Notes: a model not told the origin generated them from the sequence alone. 32,813 nt of DNA from Nitrospira sp. CG24E (GCA_002869895.2 NEWP02000027.1:252347-285159); one strand, 5' to 3'; shown: positions 15,389-23,257, counted from the first letter of the stretch. Numbers and translations: made by a program.

Positions 15389-16426
15389 ATGACTTTTCGC
15401 ATTCTGCTTCACGCACTCATGGTCATTGGTGCCCTGATCTCAGCAGGGATGAATCCTACTGAAGCTGCAGAAGACACCCCACAACAAAGGAAAGCCGAAT
15501 GTGAGCGAGGCTCTACACTACAATGTGTCATCCTCGGAGTTTTGTATTGGAATGGGAAAGAGGTGAAGCAAGACTACTTGCAAGCCGAAACCCTGTTCCG
15601 GAAAGCCTGCGACAGCGGAGATGTGTTTGGATGCTCCGCTCTCGGAGACATGTATTTGACGGGTACCGGTGTCAAGCTAACCTCTGATGAAGCGGTGAAA
15701 TCGTCCAGAAAGGCCTGTAATGGGAGATGGGCGGACGGGTGTTTCAACCTTGGCGTGATGTATGAACAGGGGCGCGGCGTCAACCAAGATGCCGTTCAAG
15801 CCGTGGTATTCTACGGGAAAGCGTGTTACGGAGGACATGCGGCAGGCTGTTTCAATATTGGCAGAATGCATGAGATGGGTACCGGTGTCAAACAAGACGC
15901 CGTTCAAGCCGTGACATTTTTCAGAAAAGCCTGTGACGGCAGCCATGCGGCAGGTTGCTCCAATCTCGGCGTGATGTATGCGCAGGGGCGCGGTGTCGAA
16001 CAAGACGCCGTTCAAGCCGTAGCATTTTACAGGGAAGGCTGTGACACCGGGGATGCGCTAGGTTGCTCCAATCTCGGTCAGATGTATGCGAAAGGTACTG
16101 GTGTCAAACAAGACAACGTTCAAGCCGTGGAATTCTATAGAAAGTCCTGTGACGGCAGGGAACTGATCGGTTGCTTCAATCTCGGCAATAGGTATAGGGA
16201 TGGGATAGGTGTGAAACAAGACAGCATTCAAGCCATAAAACTTTTTAGGCAAGCCTGTGAAGGTGGGGTGGCACGAGGCTGCGTCAACGTTGGCGTGATG
16301 TATGAGCGAGGGACCGTTGTCAAACAGGACAACAATGAGGCACTCAAGTATTACGGGAAGGGGTGCGATCTCAAAGAACAAAAAGGGTGTGAGCATTACG
16401 CAGGGTTGAAGACGGGCAAACGGTGA
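15389..16426 (+). CDS. Secreted Sel1-repeat (Hcp-like, cysteine-rich) protein
   Basis: A 345-aa exported protein: signal peptide (about 1-27, ending near TEAA) then about eight Sel1/TPR-like repeats of 36 residues with the pattern GCxNLGxMYxxGxGVKQDxxQAVxFYRKAC. Nine Cys-x7-Cys pairs occur, one per repeat, which is the arrangement of Helicobacter Hcp proteins where each pair forms a disulfide. It is probably a periplasmic or surface scaffold for protein binding; no enzyme motif is visible. ATG 15389 has AGGAGGT 5 nt upstream, so the longer frame from 15359 is not used. It stands alone between accessory sequences. Confidence 0.87.
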   Translation: MTFRILLHALMVIGALISAGMNPTEAAEDTPQQRKAECERGSTLQCVILGVLYWNGKEVKQDYLQAETLFRKACDSGDVFGCSALGDMYLTGTGVKLTSDEAVKSSRKACNGRWADGCFNLGVMYEQGRGVNQDAVQAVVFYGKACYGGHAAGCFNIGRMHEMGTGVKQDAVQAVTFFRKACDGSHAAGCSNLGVMYAQGRGVEQDAVQAVAFYREGCDTGDALGCSNLGQMYAKGTGVKQDNVQAVEFYRKSCDGRELIGCFNLGNRYRDGIGVKQDSIQAIKLFRQACEGGVARGCVNVGVMYERGTVVKQDNNEALKYYGKGCDLKEQKGCEHYAGLKTGKR

Positions 16427-16704
16427 GGTCATCTGTCGCAAGCACGTTTACAAACTCATAAGTTCTGGGCTGAGAACAGGGATATGCTACTTTTCGTAAT
16501 GAGCGCAGTCTAGCTACCTTCTGAGTGGGCGTTCACGTACTGCTCACTCCAAGCTCGCTCGCCCCTCTTCAGGGGTGGGATCTGATGATCTTCCACTGCA
16601 CGCGACTTTCCCACCTGCCCACCATCTGGCACGCCGAGACGTGCCCTCAGCCCGGGCGGGCACCTTCTGAATCTTCGACTTCTCTATAGGGGGCAGGCAA
16701 GCCG

Positions 16705-16876
16705 TCCTTCACTGCGCGCATCGAGCGACCACCGTTTTATCGTGGGGGCTCTGCGAGCAAGAAGGATGGTTGGCTGCCCCCTCGTACCCATCTGATCGTG
16801 CGCGTTCTGCGAGCAAGAATGGCACCTGGTCGCTCCCTCTCATACTTCTGAAGATTCGCGTTGGGCGAGCGCGAGG
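16705..16876. repeat. Degenerate tandem repeat (about 57-bp units)
   Basis: Two adjacent units (about 16740-16795 and 16796-16854) share TCGTG, then TCTGCGAGCAAGAA and a CTCCCTCT-like block; a partial earlier unit (16705-16739) and later unit (16855-16876) keep only pieces such as GCGAGC. The surrounding stretch 16427-16934 holds no gene I can support. Confidence 0.4.
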
Positions 16877-16934
16877 GAAGAGAAGGTGCCCCGGAGTCTT
16901 TTACGGCTGCGGGGAATGCGGCTGGGCCTCATTC

Positions 16935-17114
16935 CTATTTTTCCTGTTTGAGACCAAACAACAATCCAGCGACTCCGACCACTCCGCCAAGGAACAGGAG
17001 AAAGGATCTGGTGTCCGGAAGCGAAGGGTCAGTCTTTGGGGGCCAGTCAACTCCGAGTCCCAGTGCGATGAGTACCATCCCAAAACCGACAAGCAGTTTC
17101 CAGCGCAGCGCCAT
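16935..17114 (-). CDS. Small two-helix membrane protein, unknown function
   Basis: From ATG 17114 this reads 59 aa: MALRWKLLVGFGMVLIALGL, a short polar loop (VDWPPKTDPSLPDTR), then a second hydrophobic helix (SFLLFLGGVVGVAGLLFGL) and a KQEK end. The pattern of two membrane helices joined by a Pro/Asp loop with positive ends is what a real small membrane protein looks like. An in-frame GTG at 17141 would add nine residues. I do not recognise a family. Confidence 0.5.
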   Translation of the reverse strand: MALRWKLLVGFGMVLIALGLGVDWPPKTDPSLPDTRSFLLFLGGVVGVAGLLFGLKQEK

Positions 17115-17182
17115 GCCGTATGGTACTCTTTCGTGCGGCACTGGTCGACTGGCAGCTGAAGCGAGGAGAGGCGACGTGATCG

Positions 17183-17225
17183 GGAGGGGCTGACAATGTG
17201 ACCAGAGAAAGTGTCCCGCCCCTCC
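17183..17225. repeat. GC-rich hairpin
   Basis: GGAGGGGC (17183-17190) pairs with GCCCCTCC (17218-17225); the inner TGACA and TGTCC can extend the stem partly. No T-run follows. It lies between the small membrane gene and the acyltransferase remnant. Confidence 0.4.
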
Positions 17226-17268
17226 GTGTCAAGATGAGTGAGACAGTCAGCTGACTAGAGTTTACAGA

Positions 17269-17492
17269 GCAGGGCCGCTGGCCTTTAGCTGCTCAAAAAA
17301 AAACTCTTTGCGAGCTGGGATCGGTTCATGGTCCCGTACCCATGGTCCCGAGGTCTCTATCTGTGGGGCGCCCCCATCTGGGTACCGCGAGATTCCGATG
17401 AACAGGCGTTGGAGGCGGTATGTGTAGAGCTGGAGACGACACTGAATCGATTGACGGATCAGGCGGATGAAGCCGTGAGGCGTGAAACGTGA
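17269..17492 (+). pseudogene. 3' remnant of a DUF374 lysophospholipid acyltransferase gene, frameshifted
   Basis: Two frames together spell the C-terminal third of a DUF374 acyltransferase. The first reads AGPLAFSCSKK up to a run of nine A (17295-17303). The second, from 17304, reads LFASWDRFMVPYPWSRGLYL, then WGAPIWVPRDSDEQALEAV and ends LTDQADEAVRRET with TGA at 17490-17492. One extra A would join them. The first about 140 residues, including the HxxxxD acyltransferase motif, are absent. Genes of this type often precede waaA in LPS clusters, which fits its place here. The missing 5' part makes it a pseudogene whether or not the A-run is correct. Confidence 0.7.
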
Positions 17493-17566
17493 AACGTGAC
17501 GCGTTAAACGTAAGGGGTCCAGGGGCTTCGTTTCACCTTTCACCTTTCACGTCTCACGTTTAACGC
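17475..17566. repeat. Palindrome of CGTGAAA-type units upstream of waaA
   Basis: Left arm (17475-17511) repeats CGTGAAA and ends GCGTTAAACG; right arm (17527-17566) is CTTTCAC-type repeats ending in CGTTTAACGC. The arms form an imperfect inverted repeat. It covers the end of the acyltransferase remnant and stops 6 bp before the waaA ATG, so waaA has no clear Shine-Dalgarno sequence of its own. Confidence 0.6.
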
Positions 17567-17572
17567 ACAGCC

Positions 17573-18994
17573 ATGTGGCGGTTCTTCTACAATATTCTGT
17601 TGCTGGCCGTTTCGCCGGTCATCGTGGCGGTGCTACTGGCCAAACGACGGTGCCGTCGCGGGTTGCCGCAACGGTTGGGGTTACAAGAAGGTTCATCTGG
17701 TTTGTTTCGTTTATTTGGTTTGTTTAGTTTCCTCGAACAAAAGAATCCAAATAAACCAGATGAACAAAATAAACTAAATCAACCAGACAAACCAGTCATC
17801 TGGGTTCACGCCGTCTCTCTGGGTGAAGTGGTGGCGGTAACACCGCTCGTCATCGAACTGCATCGCCGTCACCCTGAGTGCCGTTTGGTGGTCTCGACGG
17901 TAACCGAGACTGGACGGGAAGCTGTGGAGCAACGGTTGGCCGGCGTGGCAGAACACTGTTATGCGCCGCTCGATTTTCCCTGTGTCGTGTCTCGTTTCAT
18001 CGAACGATTGCAACCCTGCCTCTATCTTTTCATTGAAACGGAGCTCTGGCCCAATCTCTTGTGGCACCTGCGTCGGCGCGGAGTGCCCACTGTGCTCGTA
18101 AACGGTCGACTATCGAGCAGGTCTTTTGCTCGGCAGCAGTGGGGGCCAGTGCGATCGTTTTATCGGACGATGTTGCAGACCATGAGCCTCTGTTTGATGC
18201 AATCGGATCGGGACGTCGACCGAATCGTTGCCCTTGGAGCAGAGGCCTCGCGAGTCAGGCGCACAGGAAATATTAAGTTCGATCAGCCGATACCGGCCAT
18301 TGCGGGCGAGAGAACGACGAGAGCCCATCTTGGACTTCAGGAATCGGAACAGCTGTTTGTGGCTGGCAGCACCCATCCCGGTGAAGAAGAAATGCTCGTG
18401 GGATGTTATCAGGCATTGGTGAAGCAATGTCCCACAGCGGTGTTGCTGTTGGCCCCTCGACACATTGAACGGGTGGAATCGGTGGAGGCGATGATTCGAG
18501 CACAGGGACTTGCCGTGCAGAGACGAAGTCACATTGGGCAGATCGGCGCGTTGCAGCCTGCCGGCCCCCGTGTGTTGTTGCTCGATTCCCGAGGCGAATT
18601 GGCGACGATCTACCGGGAAGCTGTGGTTTCGTTCGTCGGAGGCACGATGGTTCCAATCGGCGGACATAACTTGTTGGAGCCGGCTCAGTGGGCCAAGCCT
18701 GTCTTGTTCGGTCCCCACACTGACCATTGCGCCGAGATTGCCGATCTCTTGATGCAAGCTGGAGGTGGCCGGCGAGTTCTCCACGCCGAGGATCTTATCA
18801 GACAGGTGTTGGCTTTGTTTCCTGACAGTGAGGACCGGGAGCGGATGGGCCGGTCAGCTCGTCAAGTGGTCGAACAAAATCAGGGGGCCATGCAACAGAC
18901 GCTGGAGGCCATCGATAGGTTATTGAGGCCTCAGCAGGGCAGCAGTAGATCGTCCCTCGCGGACCGGTCGCTCCCCCTCGCCGTTAGGCGATAA
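17573..18994 (+). CDS. waaA: 3-deoxy-D-manno-octulosonic acid transferase WaaA (KdtA) with repeat-encoded insert
   Basis: Transfers Kdo from CMP-Kdo to the lipid A precursor at the inner membrane. The 473 aa have an N-terminal anchor (1-25), then VIWVHAVSLGEVVA with the catalytic-base Glu (about 85), FIETELWPNLL, NGRLSSRS, GSTHPGEE and FVGGTMVPIGGHNLLEPAQW, as in GT30 enzymes. The family is nearer 425 aa. The excess is mostly residues about 41-74, encoded by the palindrome E2 (17690-17795), which reads in frame as Leu-Phe-Gly-rich then Asn-Lys-Pro-rich sequence. The insert falls in the linker between anchor and catalytic fold, so the enzyme may still work. A short Ser/Arg-rich tail ends the protein. 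Confidence 0.92.
   Translation: MWRFFYNILLLAVSPVIVAVLLAKRRCRRGLPQRLGLQEGSSGLFRLFGLFSFLEQKNPNKPDEQNKLNQPDKPVIWVHAVSLGEVVAVTPLVIELHRRHPECRLVVSTVTETGREAVEQRLAGVAEHCYAPLDFPCVVSRFIERLQPCLYLFIETELWPNLLWHLRRRGVPTVLVNGRLSSRSFARQQWGPVRSFYRTMLQTMSLCLMQSDRDVDRIVALGAEASRVRRTGNIKFDQPIPAIAGERTTRAHLGLQESEQLFVAGSTHPGEEEMLVGCYQALVKQCPTAVLLLAPRHIERVESVEAMIRAQGLAVQRRSHIGQIGALQPAGPRVLLLDSRGELATIYREAVVSFVGGTMVPIGGHNLLEPAQWAKPVLFGPHTDHCAEIADLLMQAGGGRRVLHAEDLIRQVLALFPDSEDRERMGRSARQVVEQNQGAMQQTLEAIDRLLRPQQGSSRSSLADRSLPLAVRR
17690..17795. repeat. Palindromic 9-bp-unit element E2, inside waaA
   Basis: Left arm (17690-17738) has TCTGGTTTG, TTTCGTTTA, TTTGGTTTG; right arm (17739-17795) has the complementary AATAAACCA, AATCAACCA and GACAAACCA units. 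The whole element stays open in the waaA frame and adds about 34 residues. The first 18 nt are identical to the start of E5. Confidence 0.85.
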
Positions 18995-19056
18995 TATGAA
19001 AAGCAGACAATTATTCAGGTAGATAGGTGGATAGGCTGAAGGTTATTAGACTGAAG

Positions 19057-19215
19057 GCAGGTCTGTCTGGTCATCTGGTCTGTCTTGTCTATCTGGTTAT
19101 TCTGGATTATCCGGTTAGTCTGGGTCAACAAGCGCACGAGACGGATTAGACAGACCGAATAGACCAGATAAACGAGACAGACCAGATAGACCAAATGAAC
19201 AAGATCAGCCTTCAG
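19057..19215. repeat. Palindromic 9-bp-unit element E3
   Basis: A longer, C-rich variant. The left arm (19057-19130) is a run of TCTGGTCTG, TCTTGTCTA, TCTGGTTAT and related 9-mers; the right arm (19138-19215) is the complement. It lies in the 247-bp waaA-lpxK gap. The end 19172-19215 is identical over 44 nt, in reverse orientation, to 31615-31658 in E9. Confidence 0.85.
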
Positions 19216-19241
19216 TCTGAACCCCTGAGCCAGCGCGAACC

Positions 19242-20321
19242 GTGTTGAACCCTGGAACAACCGTGAGGTGGTGGCTGATCTGGGCTGCAATCCCCTATGG
19301 GGCGGTTACACGGCTGCGCGCATTACTGTACGACTGGGGTTGGATTGCTCAACGGCGATTGCCTGTCCCTGTGCTGAGTGTTGGAAATCTCACGTTGGGC
19401 GGGACAGGGAAAACGCCGGTGGTGATTGCGCTGACCGGTTGGCTTCTCGCAGAGGGGAAGCGAGTGGCGATTCTCAGCCGGGGCTATCGAAGGACCAGCA
19501 CGGATCCATATCTGTTGGTGTCGGATGGCGAGCGCTTGCTGGTCGGTCCGAGCGAGGCAGGTGATGAGCCATTCTTGATGGCGCAACGATGTCCCAAGGC
19601 GATCGTGGCGGTCGGCGCCGATCGGTATCGACTCGGCGCCTGGGTCTTGGATCGATTTCCAGTCGATTGTGTGGTGCTGGACGATGGATTTCAACACCTG
19701 GGTCTCTATCGCGACGTCAATCTCCTGCTGATCGATGCCACGGATGTCGAAGGACTTGCGGCGCTGGTGCCGGCCGGTCGCCTCAGGGAACCGCTCCACG
19801 CTGCGGTGCGCGCGACGGCGATCGTCGTCACGAGAGCGGAGATCCCTGCACAGGTGGCAGAGGTTGGTCGTAGGCTCCAGGCGTCGCTTGGCACGATGCC
19901 GGATCCGATTCACGCAGTTTTTCGTCCGGAGAATTTTGTGTCGGTGGTGACCGGAGCATTGCAGCCGCTCTCCTGGTCCAAGGAAAAGACCGCGTTGCTC
20001 TGCAGCGGTGTCGGACATGCCGGGTCGTTTCGCTCCCTCATGGAGGGCATAGGAATCAAGATTCTCGATGAAGTGGTCTACGCCGATCACCATGCCTACA
20101 CGAGCCAGGACGTCGAGCGATTGAGCGCCAGGGCGACGGAACTTCATGCCGACCTGGTCGTGACGACTGAGAAGGATGCTTGCAAGTTGGCTGCGTTGCT
20201 CCAACCTGCTGATAACTGGTGGGCAGTCCGGCTGACCACCAGCGTGATCGTGGGCGAAGATCGGCTGCGGGGGCTGGTGCTGGGGATGAGGCTGAAGGCT
20301 GATCCCCAGGGGACTGGTTGA
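19242..20321 (+). CDS. lpxK: Tetraacyldisaccharide 4'-kinase LpxK
   Basis: Phosphorylates the 4' position of the lipid A disaccharide at the inner membrane. The 359 aa have a hydrophobic N-terminal segment (about 10-24), the P-loop region PVLSVGNLTLGGTGKTPVVI (about 43-62), LSRGYRR, the GDEP motif, VDCVVLDDGFQHLGLYRD and the C-terminal TTEKDACKL. These are diagnostic. The start is a GTG at 19242; a GTG at 19263 is an alternative that would shorten the protein by seven residues. The stop codon lies in the first bases of element E4. Confidence 0.93.
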   Translation: MLNPGTTVRWWLIWAAIPYGAVTRLRALLYDWGWIAQRRLPVPVLSVGNLTLGGTGKTPVVIALTGWLLAEGKRVAILSRGYRRTSTDPYLLVSDGERLLVGPSEAGDEPFLMAQRCPKAIVAVGADRYRLGAWVLDRFPVDCVVLDDGFQHLGLYRDVNLLLIDATDVEGLAALVPAGRLREPLHAAVRATAIVVTRAEIPAQVAEVGRRLQASLGTMPDPIHAVFRPENFVSVVTGALQPLSWSKEKTALLCSGVGHAGSFRSLMEGIGIKILDEVVYADHHAYTSQDVERLSARATELHADLVVTTEKDACKLAALLQPADNWWAVRLTTSVIVGEDRLRGLVLGMRLKADPQGTG

Positions 20322-20412
20322 TCTGGTCAATTTAGTTTATTTGGTTCATTTGGTTTGTCTGGTGCGAAATAACCAACCAAACGAAACAAACAAAATAAAC
20401 CAAACGAACCTG
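20313..20412. repeat. Palindromic 9-bp-unit element E4
   Basis: Left arm (20313-20370) includes TCTGGTCAA, TTTAGTTTA, TTTGGTTCA, TTTGGTTTG and TCTGGTGCG; right arm (20371-20412) has AACCAACCA, ACAAACAAA and AATAAACCA-like units. It overlaps the last codons of lpxK and fills the gap to the waaF-gmhB gene. Confidence 0.85.
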
Positions 20413-20429
20413 CCCGGTTGCGGAGGGTT

Positions 20430-22151
20430 GTGAATAAGAGCGCCGTCAAAAGAATTCTTGTGCGTGGACCCAACTGGCTTGGCGATGCAGTGATGTGCGA
20501 GCCTGCGCTAGGAGGATTACAGAGACTATTTCCAGAGGCTCAGATCACTCTGCTGGTCAAACCGGCCGTGGCCGATTTGTTTGCCGGACATCCGGCGTTG
20601 ACGCGTGTGCTGACCTACGACAGCAAGGGGCGGCATATGGGGCTTTCCGGCAAGTGGGCGTTGGCTGGGGAGTTGCGGCAGCAAGGCTTCGATCTCGCGA
20701 TTTTGTTTCAGAATGCGTTCGAGGCGGCGTTCTTGACGTTCCTGGCCTCGGTCCCCCGGCGCTATGGGTATGCGACCGACGGACGAAGTCTGCTGTTATC
20801 AGATCCAGTCGCTCCGCCGGATCACCGCACGCTCGTCCATCAAGTCCATTACTATTGGGATCTGCTGAAACCGTTGGGCCTCACCGGCGATCCCACTGCG
20901 CCAACACTCGTCGTGTCCCCTGAGGAGGAACAGGCGATGGCTGGTCGATTTACCAAGGGCGGATTGACGGAATCAGATATTGTCGTCGGAATCAATCCCG
21001 GTTCGACCTACGGAGCGGCCAAACGCTGGCTGCCGGAACGGTTTGCCGAGGCCACGGAACGGCTGTGCCGCACGGTTTGCGACTCGGGCGATCGACAAGT
21101 CGGCGTGGTTATTTTCGGAGCCAAGGGAGAAGAACGTTTGGGCCGTGAAATTGCCGCCCGTCTGACGTCACGATCCCTGGTCTTATCCGGGGCAACAACG
21201 ATTCGAGAACTTATGGCGGCGGTAAAACGCTGTGCCCTGCTTCTTACGAACGATACAGGTCCCATGCACATTGCCGCTGCTTTCAAGGTGCCGGTTGTGG
21301 CGATTTTCGGACCGACCGATTGGCGGACCACGTCGCCGTTTGGCGACGCCCATGCCGTTGTGCGGCAGCCGGTCGATTGCGCCCCCTGCCTATTACGTGA
21401 ATGCCCCATCGACCATCGATGTATGACGAGGGTGACGGTTGACCAGGTCTATGAGGCGGCGACCGAACGGTTATCTGGTTCATCTGGTTTGTTTGGTTCA
21501 TTTGGTTCGAACCAAACAAATCCAACCAACCAAATAAACCAAAAGAACCAAACAAACCAAACAAACGCCCTTGAGGGTGTCACCGTCTTTCTGGATCGCG
21601 ATGGGACGTTGAATTACGATCCAGGCTATCTGAAAATCGCTGCCGATCTGAAGTTGTTGACCGGAGTCGGGCCTGCCCTGGCGCGATTGAGAAGAGCCGG
21701 CGCAAGATTAGTGGTGGTCACGAACCAATCCGGCGTTGGTCGTGGCATCATTACTCTCAAGGATCTGGAAGCGATTCATGCCAGATTGCAAGGTCTTTTA
21801 GAACAGCAGGATGCGGCGCTGGATGCCATCTATTTTTGCCCGCATCATCCTAACGATGGCTGCCACTGCCGCAAACCGAATATCGGCATGGTGGAGCGAG
21901 CTGTGTCGGAGTTGCAAGTGGATCTCCGGCGCTCCTATTTGATCGGCGACCACGCTCGCGACATACAATTAGCCCATAGAGTGGGCGCCAAGGCCATTCT
22001 TATTACAAGCGAGCCGGTGGACTCACAGAGGTTGGGTAGGCTCGAGGCTGAACAGGCTCTGCCGAGTATGGTGGCGAAGTCTATGACCGAGGCAGTCGAG
22101 TGGATTTTGGAGGATGCGTCTTCGCGTCCTCCGTTAACCGTGAATCGTTAA
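20430..22151 (+). CDS. waaF-gmhB: Fused heptosyltransferase II (WaaF) and heptose-bisphosphate phosphatase (GmhB)
   Basis: A bifunctional protein of 573 aa. Residues about 1-347 are a GT9 ADP-heptose:LPS heptosyltransferase: RILVRGPNWLGDAVMCEPAL, GINPGSTYGAAKRWLPERFA, TNDTGPMHIAAAFKVPVVAI and FGPTDWRTTSP. Residues about 380-560 are a HAD-IIIA phosphatase like GmhB: FLDRDGTLNYDPGYL (Asp 389 and 391), VVTNQSGVGRG, the zinc-loop CPHHPNDGCHCRKP and LIGDHARDI. GmhB makes heptose-1-phosphate on the way to ADP-heptose, so the fusion joins donor synthesis and transfer. Residues about 348-379 are encoded by palindrome E5. GTG 20430 has GGAGG 3 nt upstream; TTG 20418 is possible. The last residues (LTVNR) are encoded by the next palindrome. 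Confidence 0.92.
   Translation: MNKSAVKRILVRGPNWLGDAVMCEPALGGLQRLFPEAQITLLVKPAVADLFAGHPALTRVLTYDSKGRHMGLSGKWALAGELRQQGFDLAILFQNAFEAAFLTFLASVPRRYGYATDGRSLLLSDPVAPPDHRTLVHQVHYYWDLLKPLGLTGDPTAPTLVVSPEEEQAMAGRFTKGGLTESDIVVGINPGSTYGAAKRWLPERFAEATERLCRTVCDSGDRQVGVVIFGAKGEERLGREIAARLTSRSLVLSGATTIRELMAAVKRCALLLTNDTGPMHIAAAFKVPVVAIFGPTDWRTTSPFGDAHAVVRQPVDCAPCLLRECPIDHRCMTRVTVDQVYEAATERLSGSSGLFGSFGSNQTNPTNQINQKNQTNQTNALEGVTVFLDRDGTLNYDPGYLKIAADLKLLTGVGPALARLRRAGARLVVVTNQSGVGRGIITLKDLEAIHARLQGLLEQQDAALDAIYFCPHHPNDGCHCRKPNIGMVERAVSELQVDLRRSYLIGDHARDIQLAHRVGAKAILITSEPVDSQRLGRLEAEQALPSMVAKSMTEAVEWILEDASSRPPLTVNR
21471..21566. repeat. Palindromic 9-bp-unit element E5, forms the WaaF-GmhB linker
   Basis: Left arm 21471-21509 (TCTGGTTCA, TCTGGTTTG, TTTGGTTCA), right arm 21511-21566 (ACCAAACAA, CAAATAAAC and CAAACAAAC units). 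Read in frame it gives a Gly-Ser-Phe-rich stretch and then tripeptides of the Asn-Gln-Thr type. It sits exactly between two complete enzyme domains. Confidence 0.87.
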
Positions 22152-22219
22152 CCGTGAATCGGGCACAATACAGGCGCGGCATGGTCTTGCGATTCACGGT
22201 TAACGAATAACGATTAACG
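22132..22219. repeat. Palindrome of GTTAACCGTGAATC units
   Basis: The left arm (22132-22160) holds two copies of the 14-mer GTTAACCGTGAATC. The right arm (22190-22219) is the complement with a few changes. It covers the 3' end of waaF-gmhB, including its stop codon (22149-22151), and ends 3 bp before the next ATG. A related copy, GGTTAACGATTCACG, is at 30560-30574. Confidence 0.7.
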
Positions 22220-22222
22220 CAT

Positions 22223-23257
22223 ATGGAAGCCTATCGCCACATCTTGTTGATCAAACCGAGTTCGCTGGGTGACATCGTGCATGCGATGCCGACCTGTGCG
22301 GCGATTCGCCGAGCCTATCCTAAGGCACAACTGACCTGGCTGGTCAAGCGTGAGTGGGCCGGGATTGTCGAACGCATCGATGGGGTGGATCGGGTCTGGC
22401 AGGTGGAATCGACGCTTACGGGGTGGCTCTCACAGGTATCTCTTCTACGCGCAGAGCAGTTCGATCTCGTGGTGGATCTTCAAGGTCTGTTTCGGAGCGC
22501 TGCCATCGGTTCTCTCAGCGGGGCTCCCCTGCGTGTGGGGTTTGCCAATGGGCGGGAGGGGAGTCCCTGGTTCTATTCGAGGCGCGTGCCGGTTCCACAA
22601 TTAGAGATGCATGCGGTCGATCGCTATCTCCTTGTGGCCGAGGCCGTGGGAGCTGCGAAGGCCAGTGAGCCGGAGTTTCATTTTCGCATTCCAAAGACCG
22701 ATCATGACGATGTCGATCGTCTGTTGAGCCGATGCGGTGTCGCGCCTGGGATGGGTTGGGTGGCGATGAATGTCTCTGCCAGGTGGCAGACCAAGCGGTG
22801 GCCTGCCGAATCGTTTGCCGAAGTCGCAGATCGGTTGCAACAAGAAGAATCTCGTACAGTCGTGATGGTTGGTGGTCCCGATGAACGGGCGGATGTTGCA
22901 GCAGTGATCGCCATGATGAAAATTCCTGCTGTCGATCTGACTGGAGCGACGACAGTAGGGTTGTTGCCGGCGCTCCTGAGCAAGGCGTCGATGCTGATCA
23001 CGAACGATTCAGGTCCGATGCATATCGCGGCAGCGGTCGGTACACCGGTTGTGGCGCTCTTCGGCCCGACGAGCGCGGTGCGGACCGGCCCCTATGGGGT
23101 GGGTCATACTGTTTTGTCGGGGAAGGTACCCTGCAGCCCCTGTTTCAGTCGAGCCTGCCACAATACCGTACCGTTGGAGTGTTTAAGATTGGTGTCGCCA
23201 CAACAAGTACTCGCGGCGGTTCGAGCGCAGCAATCCCAAAAGGCGGTTTCCCGATGA
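22223..23257 (+). CDS. waaC: GT9 heptosyltransferase, WaaC-like (heptosyltransferase I)
   Basis: Likely adds the first heptose to Kdo in the LPS inner core. The 344 aa have the GT9 N-terminus HILLIKPSSLGDIVHAMPT (the SSLGDIVH form is typical of WaaC), DLVVDLQGLFRSA, RVGFANGREGSPWFYSRRV, and the ADP-heptose-binding C-domain NVSARWQTKRWPAESFAEVA, NDSGPMHIAAAVGTPVVALF and GPTSAVRTGPYG. Length fits. The ATG at 22223 lies 3 bp after a palindrome with no obvious Shine-Dalgarno sequence. The stop overlaps the next ATG (ATGA), indicating coupling. Confidence 0.88.
   Translation: MEAYRHILLIKPSSLGDIVHAMPTCAAIRRAYPKAQLTWLVKREWAGIVERIDGVDRVWQVESTLTGWLSQVSLLRAEQFDLVVDLQGLFRSAAIGSLSGAPLRVGFANGREGSPWFYSRRVPVPQLEMHAVDRYLLVAEAVGAAKASEPEFHFRIPKTDHDDVDRLLSRCGVAPGMGWVAMNVSARWQTKRWPAESFAEVADRLQQEESRTVVMVGGPDERADVAAVIAMMKIPAVDLTGATTVGLLPALLSKASMLITNDSGPMHIAAAVGTPVVALFGPTSAVRTGPYGVGHTVLSGKVPCSPCFSRACHNTVPLECLRLVSPQQVLAAVRAQQSQKAVSR

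Noticed and set aside
19323-20330. Open frame of 335 codons on the minus strand opposite lpxK
   Set aside because: lpxK on the + strand has all diagnostic motifs; the reverse frame has none.
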